A stretch of 64,000 bases of DNA from Leishmania martiniquensis (Eukaryota; Euglenozoa; Kinetoplastea; Trypanosomatida; Trypanosomatidae), in the NCBI RefSeq assembly GCF_017916325.1, contig NC_090171.1:1336001-1400000 (forward strand). Reading direction: 5' to 3'. This document shows, piece after piece, positions 29,291 to 37,046 of the stretch. The notes beneath the pieces are model-generated. The model did no database searches, was not told where the DNA came from, and worked only from the letters and a program-made list of their open reading frames with translations. The translations under genes were made by a program, and so were the position numbers. The number at the start of each line of letters is the position of its first letter. Positions within the stretch are counted from its first letter, which is position 1.

Positions 29291-29683
29291 CTACTTTTGT
29301 CTCTGCTGGTCCGCAGTCGCTGCGGCCGCCTCTGACTTTGCGTTTGGGGGCTTCACAAGGGGGCAGCTGGAGCCACGGCCGACGCACATAGCGGCGAAGA
29401 AGACCACCGGTAGGGCAACCACGTGGAGAAGCATCTTGTCTGCGGAGGGGAAACAGCCAAACGGGTGCGTCATCACGTACCGCGTCTCCTCCCCGAGGCG
29501 GGCTATACGATACTTCAGCAGCTTTGACTGCAGCAGCAGGAAGTCGGAGCTAAGCATGCTGGCCAAGTCCCTGTTCTCTGCTTTGCAAGCCGCCAGTGTC
29601 TCTTGGAAGGACTTCGCTTCCCCAGGCTCCCTGAGGAAGGCGCTAACAGCGCGTCGCATCACGAAGGAGGAGTGATGGAACAT
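29291..29683 (-). CDS. Small single-pass membrane protein, helical
   Basis: The product is 130 aa from the ATG at 29681-29683 (MFHHSSFVMRRAV); an upstream in-frame start is TTG. Residues 1-70 are helical and amphipathic (SFQETLAACKAENRDLASML, LLQSKLLKYRIARLGEETRY). This is followed by a THPFGCFPSADK turn, one hydrophobic segment at about 84-100 (MLLHVVALPVVFFAAMC) and a polar, Ala/Lys-rich tail. It resembles small inner-membrane accessory subunits of the mitochondrion in layout, but no family signature is recognised. Confidence 0.65.
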   Translation of the reverse strand: MFHHSSFVMRRAVSAFLREPGEAKSFQETLAACKAENRDLASMLSSDFLLLQSKLLKYRIARLGEETRYVMTHPFGCFPSADKMLLHVVALPVVFFAAMCVGRGSSCPLVKPPNAKSEAAAATADQQRQK

Positions 29684-30596
29684 CCTCACGGGCCTGCCCT
29701 CGCTCGCCGTCTCCGTTTCGACCAATCGCCACTTCAGTTGTGCCCTTTCGGTGTTTTTTTCAAAAAAACAGCTAACACTTCCTTACCCTAGGAAGATGGA
29801 GAGGACGCAGTCGATGCGATTATTTCACGTTTGGGCTCGTGCGTGTGTGTGTGTCCAACGGAGCGGCAAAGAGCATGGGATGGAGAGGGAGGGATGAGGG
29901 GAGAGTGGGAGATGTGATGCAGCGCAATCTATGCAGGGGCGTAGGGAATTGATGAAAGAGAGCGCATCGCTCAAGCACGCACAAGCAGGAGAGGCCGGAA
30001 GTGTGTGCGTGTGCGTGTATGTGTGTGTGTGTGGGGGGGGCAAAGCGCCGAGCTGCTCGAACTCGCTAGCCCGCCACTGGCAGCAAGATTGAAGCTGAGG
30101 AAAGGCGCGTGACAGCCAGAAGGCGAGCACACCCCACGCCCTGTGAGTGCCGGAGCCATGCTGTGATGCAGGCGTATGCCCCCCACCCGCTCCTTTTTTC
30201 CCGTCTTGGGTGACATGAGGCGACCGCCACAGACGCAAACGAGGAGAAAATCACTGAGGGAGAAACCAAAATCAGGACAACGAAGAGTGCCACACGGATG
30301 AGGCTCACTCAGGGACGGCCTCGCTAAGCTGCACAGCGCCCCTCCGTCTCCTGCACGCGCAAAGAGCACTGCCCTCCTCCCATTGTCATGCGGCTAGCAT
30401 GAGGAGCAGCTTCGCTGAGCGAAGGAGAAGGTAGCAACGGCGTGTGTGCGGCTTTACCGACACAACCATACGCATGATCTTGCGAGAGCACCCGTCACCG
30501 CAAGAAGAGCGACGACATAGAGGGGAGCGACGGCATGGCGCACACCTCCGCCCGCCAACACCGCCTCTCCTCCCCCTCTCCAGCTGACCTTCGCGC
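29684..30596. other. Intergenic region with GT repeat
   Basis: This 0.9-kb spacer has a GT-rich microsatellite with a G8 run at 30001-30040, GA blocks at 29880-29910, and (30521-30596) the 3' flank shared with the second L29 copy. No other gene is seen. Confidence 0.6.
30001..30040. repeat. GT microsatellite ending in G8
   Basis: Alternating gt with c and a interruptions is followed by eight G. It lies in the spacer between the 130-aa gene and the first L29 copy. Confidence 0.85.
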
Positions 30597-30809
30597 TTAG
30601 TTCTTGGCGGCAAACGTAGTGATGCGCTCGCGACGTCTCTTCAGCGCAGCCTTCTGGTTGTGCTTGCGCACGCGGCGAGAGTTCACCAGCGCCGGGAGCC
30701 AGCTGCCACGCTTTGAGTTGTGGAGATGCAGGGGCATAGGGCCTTTGATCCCATTGCGGTGGTTCTTCCGCGACTGGTTGTGGTTCGTGTGGTTCTTCGA
30801 CTTGGCCAT
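30521..30809 (-). repeat. L29 duplication unit, copy A
   Basis: These 289 nt align without gaps to 31454-31742, with five substitutions that I can count (about 98% identity). The unit covers the L29 coding region plus 76 nt after the stop. Identity stops exactly at the ATG on the 5' side of the gene. Confidence 0.9.
30597..30809 (-). CDS. RPL29: 60S ribosomal protein L29, copy A
   Basis: The product is 70 aa with an ATG at 30807-30809. The N-terminal half carries the eL29 signature [20 protein letters not shown]. The family normally reads KSKNHTxHNQxxKAHRNGIKKP. It is followed by [20 protein letters not shown] and a basic tail ending [11 protein letters not shown]. It is a component of the large cytosolic ribosomal subunit. 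It is one of two tandem copies 930 nt apart; the other ends [11 protein letters not shown]. High expression of such genes in trypanosomatids is usually achieved by copy number. The longer upstream frame lacks ATG and is not used. Confidence 0.95.
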   Translation of the reverse strand: MAKSKNHTNHNQSRKNHRNGIKGPMPLHLHNSKRGSWLPALVNSRRVRKHNQKAALKRRRERITTFAAKN

Positions 30810-31529
30810 CTTGCGCGAATAAAACCTGTAGAGGCCGTTGCCATGGGAAAGAAGCGTCAGCGAGGTTTTAGGAGGGAGAAGACCGAAAGATAGAATGTTC
30901 CAGCGTGCATCGATGGAGGACACGGTACACGCAACACAATACCGACGTCCAGGCGACGCAAGAGACGAGGAGAGAGAGGGGGGTGGCATGGGGGATGGGA
31001 AAGGTCGAAGTAGAGCAGGAGGAAGGGCAAGAATGGCATACGGATCATGCAAGTACTTCACAAAGACTTCGCGCAACCCGCACACCCGCACGCCGATCGA
31101 GAAGAATCAAGTCACGTGGGTGTTAGCAGTGCACCTACCCCTCTCAAGCCACGAAGCACAGACTTGTCCATCGACTACCCCGGGAACGGCACTGGCGTGC
31201 CGAGGTGACACACACCTCTCGATTTGTGGGAGGTTGGTTTGAAGTGATTTCCAACGAGGGAAACGGGGAAATGAGCAACAAAAAAGGGTCGAGAAACACA
31301 CGCACGACATCTGAGCGACGAAGCGAGAAAGGGGAAGACTCGAGGCACGAAGGCGGGGAGGGGGGCGGCGGCGGCGCGGGGCGGAGATGAAGTGCCCCGC
31401 GCCCACGCTCCTAGCCAGGCCTGTGCTTTCGAGACAGAAGCACGCAGGGGAGGAGGGGAGCGACGGCATGGCGCACACCTCCGCCCGCCAACACCGCCTC
31501 TCCTCCCCCTCTCCAGCTGGCCTTCGCGC
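30810..31529. other. Spacer between the two L29 copies
   Basis: This 720-nt spacer holds the splice region of copy A and the 3' flank of copy B (31454-31529 is shared with copy A). A G-rich block (31357-31384, ggggagggggcggcggcggcg) and GA tracts are present. No gene is seen. Confidence 0.65.
30826..30892 (-). promoter_or_regulatory. Candidate trans-splice acceptor for L29 copy A
   Basis: In the transcript, a pyrimidine tract (reverse complement of about 30850-30892, CTTCTCCCTCCT-type) is followed by CTACAG with the AG at 30827-30826. This leaves a 16-nt 5' UTR before the ATG at 30809. Splicing here would also remove an out-of-frame ATG at 30844. Predicted by eye only. Confidence 0.4.
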
Positions 31530-31742
31530 TTAGTTCTTGGCGGCAAACGCAGCGATGCGCTCGCGTCGTCTCTTCAGCGCAGCCTTCTGGTTATGCTTGC
31601 GCACGCGGCGAGAGTTCACCAGCGCCGGGAGCCAGCTGCCACGCTTTGAGTTGTGGAGATGCAGGGGCATAGGGCCTTTGATCCCATTGCGGTGGTTCTT
31701 CCGCGACTGGTTGTGGTTCGTGTGGTTCTTCGACTTGGCCAT
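31454..31742 (-). repeat. L29 duplication unit, copy B
   Basis: This is the partner of 30521-30809: same length of 289 nt, no gaps and five substitutions. The two units are 933 nt apart in register. Confidence 0.9.
31530..31742 (-). CDS. RPL29: 60S ribosomal protein L29, copy B
   Basis: The product is 70 aa with an ATG at 31740-31742. It is identical to copy A except that the C-terminus reads [11 protein letters not shown] (two Thr to Ala changes). It carries the same eL29 N-terminal signature. The sequence just upstream of the ATG is unrelated to that of copy A, so each copy must use its own splice acceptor. The purifying pattern (few changes, two of them conservative) suggests both copies are functional. 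Confidence 0.95.
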   Translation of the reverse strand: MAKSKNHTNHNQSRKNHRNGIKGPMPLHLHNSKRGSWLPALVNSRRVRKHNQKAALKRRRERIAAFAAKN

Positions 31743-32744
31743 GGCTACGGGTGCGTCTTTACGTGTTTCTGTATGCGCGAGTGCCGTTCAAAGGAAGAGG
31801 AGTGGGGCGAGAATTATGTGTTAGGCAGCAAGCGAGCGTGCGTGTGGGTGCGTGTACGTGAAAAGTTCAGGGGGGGGTGTTAACCGCATGGCCGGGGATG
31901 GCGCACGTGTGTAAATGCATGCATCATGGGAGAGGGAGACGGGGGATGACCAGTCCGTTGGCAGAGAGAGAAAGAGGGTGAGGGTGAGGAGCTCGGGGAT
32001 GAGCGAGGCGTTGGATGATGAGTCAATGTGGCACATCAGGGGGGAGGGTGGGTGGAGGAGCCAGCCGAAAGGAGCGGTGAAAGCGCAGGCCCCCTCAACA
32101 TTTTACTTTCCGCCCCCTCTCCCATTTTTATCGGTGCTGATACGGGGCGAAACAGACACGACGAGATGATTGATCCGCTCGCTGAAATGGCGGCTGCGCT
32201 ATGCACGTGCGCTGCCACTTCCTCGGGCTGTTTGCCTGCTTTCTTACCAGAAGGCACGATGAGACGGCTCTGCGGCACTGCCATACTTCCCAAGGCCAAA
32301 GCAAAGACAACGCGCGTACGCACCCCAAAGACGACCTGTGGAAAGAGGTGCGCATGGCGAAGTAGCATTCGATGTAACAGCATAAGAGAGGAGAGAGGGG
32401 GGGATAGCACAAGGCATAAAAAAATCAGTGTGTGCTGCCGCGTCATCCCTACCTGCATCGCCCTCCCTCCCCCCACTCCCCACATTTACCTCCACTCCGC
32501 CTCCTCCTGGCGCGTCGCTCCTTGGGGCACCTTTTATGGCACAACGCACACATATCGGGAAAGGGGAGAGGGGGAGGGGGGAGGGAGGCAGAGGGAGAAC
32601 AAAGAGCCTGGAGATGCGACGGCTCACCACTGATATGCGATAGCAAGTCAAGACCTACAAGGCTACGCAGACGAAGGTGCCCACGTAGGGATGCAGACGC
32701 GGTCTACGGTTCACGACTGAATAAAGTGGCTCTCTCGAGGCACT
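31743..32744. other. Intergenic region, no gene seen
   Basis: This 1.0-kb spacer between L29 copy B and the dehydrogenase has GA-rich tracts at 31928-32000, 32388-32402 and 32560-32600 and a G run at 31870-31878. It probably contains the dehydrogenase 3' UTR and the L29 copy B splice region. Confidence 0.6.
31769..31810 (-). promoter_or_regulatory. Candidate trans-splice acceptor for L29 copy B
   Basis: In the transcript a CCCCACTCCTCTTCCTTT tract (reverse complement of about 31789-31806) is followed by ATACAG with AG at 31770-31769, giving a 26-nt 5' UTR. Predicted by eye only. Confidence 0.35.
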
Positions 32745-33665
32745 TCAGTGATGCTCCAGTGACTTTAGACTCGTACGCTTCGCCAGCATGTCGACGATTC
32801 TCGTTAGGAAGGGCCGCAGGTGATACGCGAGTATCCCGGCCGCCGTCATGATGATTTCGGCATCGTCGCACAAGACGCCGTCCATGCACTGGCGTGCGCA
32901 TACAGCCGGTGAGACGCCGCGGCGCTGATTGCCGCCGAGGGGCTTCCCGTCACCTGTCAAGACGCGGCTGTGAAAATCCGTGTTCACGTAGCCGGGGCAG
33001 CAGAGGGTGATGTGCACCGGTGTCTCCCCCCTCAGCGCGTTCATGAAGCCCTGAATCGCGTGCTTCGATGCAGTGTAGGCACTCCGCAGGACGGACGGCA
33101 ACACCCCCGCAAGGGAGGACATGACAACAATGCGACTGGGCGAGCTTGGCGTGTGATTCTGCGTCAGCTGCGGCATGAAGGCCTGCAACAATCGAACGTT
33201 GGCAAAGTAGTTGATGTTCATCATCTCGTGGCATATTTTCTCGAAGGACGGCTCCGATGTGAAGGGGGCAATGGCTCCTGCGCCGGCGTTGAGGACAAGG
33301 TACTTGAGAGGGGGCACCACACCTCTACCCGTGCTGCTGTAGAGGCGCGCGTACTCCCTGCTAACGCGATTCGTGCCGTCCACTTTGCTGATGTCTGCTT
33401 GGATGTACTCGACCCGCCGTGCCCCAGCCTCCCTGCACACCTGAGCCGCTGTCTTCAGGGCTGCCTCGTTTCGACCTACCAGCACAATCTCGCAGCGAGC
33501 CGCGGCGAAGATCTTGGCCAGCTCCAGCCCCAGGCCTGAGCCGCCGCCGGTGATGAGGGCTACGGTGCCTGCCTCCAATGGCTGCTGGGCCATCTGGCGG
33601 TACACATGGCGGCTAAGAAGCGCTACCGCGAGGGACAGAAGAGCAGCGTAAGAAACTCGAGACAT
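32745..33665 (-). CDS. Membrane-anchored short-chain dehydrogenase/reductase
   Basis: The product is 306 aa from the ATG at 33663-33665 (MSRVSYAALL); the upstream frame starts only at TTG. Residues 5-18 form a hydrophobic signal anchor. A classical SDR Rossmann domain follows, with the cofactor motif TGGGSGLG (39-46), a Gly-Arg-Asn (GRN, 64-66) at the end of strand 2 that favours NADP(H), the acidic DIS (91-93), and NAGAG (126-130). The active-site Ser is at 183/184 (VVMSSLAG), with Tyr197 and Lys201 in YTASK. All catalytic residues are present. A final hydrophobic helix region (GILAYHLRPFL) may pack on the membrane. The architecture resembles DHRS7/11-beta-HSD or ketosphinganine-reductase-type enzymes of the ER. 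The substrate cannot be read from the sequence. Confidence 0.9.
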   Translation of the reverse strand: MSRVSYAALLSLAVALLSRHVYRQMAQQPLEAGTVALITGGGSGLGLELAKIFAAARCEIVLVGRNEAALKTAAQVCREAGARRVEYIQADISKVDGTNRVSREYARLYSSTGRGVVPPLKYLVLNAGAGAIAPFTSEPSFEKICHEMMNINYFANVRLLQAFMPQLTQNHTPSSPSRIVVMSSLAGVLPSVLRSAYTASKHAIQGFMNALRGETPVHITLCCPGYVNTDFHSRVLTGDGKPLGGNQRRGVSPAVCARQCMDGVLCDDAEIIMTAAGILAYHLRPFLTRIVDMLAKRTSLKSLEHH

Positions 33666-34493
33666 GTCTTGCCGATACAAATGCTTTCTATTCGCCCGTG
33701 CTTGTGTGTGTGTGTGTATGTCGGGGAAGGCGTGAGCTGGTGAAGGAGGTAGGCACACGCGATCCAACTAATGTGGAGAGGGAGGGAGGAGAAACGAGAA
33801 GTGTCGACGAGCCTGTGCACACGTCCGTGTGTGCACACGAATGCGCTAGGATGGGGAAGGGGGGCCCCTGAAGGGCAAGCCCACAGTCGTGAATCGTTTC
33901 GTCTGTGCACTGACGCTCCGTCGAACGAGCGAAAGGCGCGGGATCGTAAAGGTGCGCCAACCAGCCAGGAGGGTGCACACGGAGCTCATTCTTCTTTCGC
34001 CGGCAGCGCGTTTATGAGCGCACGTGTGTCTTGGTGCACTTCAGCGCGTGCTGCCTATTCCACAGCACGGGAAGTCGTTGCTGCTGCAGCGCAGAGTACA
34101 TGAGAGCGAGATAGCATGAGAGCAAGGCTTCACGATACGAGAGGCAGTCAACAGGAAAAGAGGGAGCCGTGAATGAACGCTGTAGGGGGCGGCGAGTGAT
34201 ACCGAGGGACACCCACATTGCATGGCAACCAGAAAAGGAGAGGGTGGCAAGAGCGAACTAAATGACCGAGAGCCAAGACAAAGGCGATCTGCAGCGGCAG
34301 CACAGACAAAAACAAGCACCGAAAGTAGCGAAGGACAACAGGAAACGGGGGCAAAAAAATGAGCCGCTCATATATGAGTGCGTATGTGTGGAGGAAGGGG
34401 GAGTGGGTAACGGAGAGGTTCGTTCCAGCACCGATACGCGAAACACGCAGATAGGCGGGAGGGTTGCACGAGAGCGCAGGACACCGCGCCCCG
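33666..34493. other. Intergenic region, no gene seen
   Basis: This 0.83-kb spacer has a GT run at 33702-33719, a GA block at 33777-33800 and an A7 at 34353-34360. It is the likely 5' splice region of the dehydrogenase gene and the 3' UTR of Vps26. Nothing else is supported. Confidence 0.6.
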
Positions 34494-35570
34494 TCAGCGG
34501 TCTTTCGTATCCACGTGCCGCTGAGCAGGTTTCGTTGATGGGCCTGAGCTGAAAGAGGTGAGTGGTCGCTCCTGTCCCACGCGGCGGTACAGCTGAATCT
34601 CTTGCTGCTTGAAGTATCGCTTCCCCTCCTGACTTACCAGCACCAGATTGAGGAAGTAGCGCACGCTAAATAGGTTCTCAACGTTCTTGTACGTCGGCGT
34701 CAGGCGCGGCACCGACTTGAGGTAGAGGCGGATGGGAACCACTTCTTCAACGATAGGGGTGCCATCCATAATCTCAAACTTCTGCAGCGTCTCCGACTCC
34801 ATCGTCTCCCCTGGCTGGCCCGGCGCGAGGAACTCTTTGCGTACCAGCCCCACCTCGCCGTACGCAATGTCCATGTCTGCCACCTTGTACGCCACCTTGC
34901 CCAGCACCCGCTCCGAGAGGTGAAAGACTTTCTTGTCGTAGCGAAATTCGATATGAAGAACGTTGTCCACGCCAACGTTCATCGAAATGGACTCCGGGCC
35001 GAAGCACGTCTCACGGAAGTAGTTCATGTGTGCCGAGGCATCCGGCTGCGACGCACTCAACGCCTCATCGACGCGGTGCACCCACACTTCTTCCCTCACG
35101 CTCGGACTTTTGATGCGCTGCCTGACGGTTGCCTGCACAAAGTACCGGACCTTTGCGTAGATGCCATGGTACGACTCATGCTCCTTCGGCGCGGAGAAAA
35201 TGAACTCAAACGGTGTCGGCTGCGTTAAGGTGTCCGGCTCGAATTGGCGCTCTTGCCGGAGGAAGACGACGCGCGACTCCATCTCGCGAAGCGTGCTTGC
35301 CACTCCGATCAGCTCCACCACCACACCCTGGTGCGAGTAGGAAGAGCCGGCCGGTGTTAGCACCACACGCCCCTTGATAGGCTCCTTCCATAGGTACAGC
35401 GGGAAGCGCTCAGTTACCTTGTCGTATATGTCCACAACTTTGACCTTCTCCTCATCCGGCTTGCCGTCGAGGACAATTTCTAACTTGCAGCCGTCGATGC
35501 TGCGCAGAAGTCGGCTGAGCAAAGAGACGCTCGGCTGCTCCTTCTCTGGCGGCGGCTCGTCGCGGAGCAT
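34494..35570 (-). CDS. VPS26: Retromer subunit Vps26
   Basis: The product is 358 aa from the ATG at 35568-35570 (MLRDEPPPEKEQ); further upstream only a TTG is available. It shows the arrestin-like two-lobe Vps26 fold. In the N-lobe are LYLWKEPIKGRVVL and HQGVVVELIGV (the family GxxHxGIxVExIG element), then FEFIFSAPKEHESYHGIYAK (the FxF...Y.SYxGxxVxxRY element). The C-lobe ends with the highly conserved KFEIMDGTPIVEEVVPIRLY, LTPTYKNVENLFSVRYFLN and KRYFKQQEIQLYR. Vps26 pairs with Vps35 on endosomes to retrieve cargo to the Golgi or surface. Length is usual for the family (about 330-360). A short Ser/Thr-rich tail follows. Confidence 0.96.
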   Translation of the reverse strand: MLRDEPPPEKEQPSVSLLSRLLRSIDGCKLEIVLDGKPDEEKVKVVDIYDKVTERFPLYLWKEPIKGRVVLTPAGSSYSHQGVVVELIGVASTLREMESRVVFLRQERQFEPDTLTQPTPFEFIFSAPKEHESYHGIYAKVRYFVQATVRQRIKSPSVREEVWVHRVDEALSASQPDASAHMNYFRETCFGPESISMNVGVDNVLHIEFRYDKKVFHLSERVLGKVAYKVADMDIAYGEVGLVRKEFLAPGQPGETMESETLQKFEIMDGTPIVEEVVPIRLYLKSVPRLTPTYKNVENLFSVRYFLNLVLVSQEGKRYFKQQEIQLYRRVGQERPLTSFSSGPSTKPAQRHVDTKDR

Positions 35571-37046
35571 TGGCGCACCGTGCAAGCTTCCCTGCAAGGG
35601 TTGCCTTCACACAGCACCGGCGCAGCACAGCACGTCCGGCAGTCCGAGAGGCACCAAGGTGGAGGCACAACCACGGAGGCAATCCCACACAAGCCGACGC
35701 TTACCATAAAGGGGATCTCTCTCCTCAATGGCACGGGTGCACCTCCTCGATCAATGTGAGAGCGGCGTGCGATGTGCGCGCTACGAGAGAGAGAAAGAGA
35801 GAGGGAAAAAAGCGGGACGTGCATAGGGGTACCCTTTGTGAGGACGAAGGCAGGTGGGTGTGCGGCACCAAGACGACACGGCGGCAACGCGCACTCCACG
35901 CGTCCCATACACGCAAAAAGAGAGACGCGATGAGCGCGGAATGGGCAGGGACTTTCGGTCTTCTTAGAGCGAAGAGAGACAGCAGTACACCACTGAAGAG
36001 CGGTGCAGGGGTGGGGGCTCACAGAGTTAGAGGGGAGCAGGAGCTCGAGGCGCGCTGGGCACATTTTCTTTTCTGGCTTTCCTGCAGTACCTCCACCAGG
36101 ACCGGCCTGCGTAGACGCACAGAGGTGCACGCTGCACACAACACTAGCGCACACATGCAAGGGTGTCACACAAGCGTGTCCACCGTTTCCGATTGTAAAC
36201 TCATTTTCTTACACAGGCATACATCTGCGTGCGCGGACGGTGTGTCTTATCTTCCCACTTGGTGCAGGGGAAGGGAGGGGAGGGGTAGCAGGAGGAGCTG
36301 CCTCGTGAGCGGATGCACACACACTCACATGCAGGTACACAGACGCGCAAACAAAAAGAAGGGGGAGGCAAAAAGCTGAGAGAGAGAGACGGCGAATTCA
36401 CACCACTCAGTAAAAATAAAAGTGAGGGGACTGAGAAGCAATCAAAATAGTGAGAAAAAACGGAGCGCAAAGAAAAGGTCTGAGCCATCGCATGCAGAAA
36501 AGCGCGTCTGCGGACAGCGTACGTTTTGTGTCGCAAGAAAGTGTTTTGGGCAATGTGCGTGTGCGTGTATTGCGGGACCTTTGGCCTCGACTCGAAGTTT
36601 GGGTGCGGCGTGTGTTTCCTCGGCACACACACACACACACACGCACACGCAGACACAGACTCAGGCCTACACTGAATAGCAACCGAAAGAAGACTGCGAT
36701 GGTGAAGCGAAGTGCCCGCTGCTGTGTATGCAGCACGTCGAAGAAGCACGGCGGGTATTCTACCTGCGACCGGAAGCGGGGTAAAAGTAGCTGAGAATAG
36801 ATGGAAGAGGAAGACAAGCAAAGAGCCGTGTCATCTGCCGACCTCTTCCCGGTTGGTGCTCAGAGAAGTGCTCGATGTCAGCGAGGGCTCGCGTCCCGCG
36901 TCCTTCACCGCTGCACACACATACGCACACACAGTTCCTCTCTCTTCCTACCTCGTGCAACTACAGCAGCGGCGACAGAGAGAGAGAGACTAGCGATCCC
37001 TTCCATTCCTCTGCGATATTACGTCAGTGTGGGCATATCTCGCCGC
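35571..37046. other. Long intergenic region with CA repeat
   Basis: This 1.5-kb spacer lies between Vps26 and the Sec14-type gene. GA blocks lie at 35790-35812 and 36265-36290, a CA microsatellite at 36624-36642, and a GA dinucleotide run near 36977-36990. Reading frames are Ser/Leu/Cys-rich repeats of the pyrimidine tracts. No gene was called. Confidence 0.6.
36624..36642. repeat. (CA)n microsatellite
   Basis: An uninterrupted CA run is followed by CACG/CAGA variants to about 36662. Confidence 0.85.

Noticed and set aside
36699..36794. 31-codon plus-strand frame with a Cys-rich zinc-ribbon-like look (CCVC...YSTC)
   Set aside because: It is on the non-transcribed strand, very short, next to a CA repeat and without any other support. 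Only conservation in relatives could rescue it.
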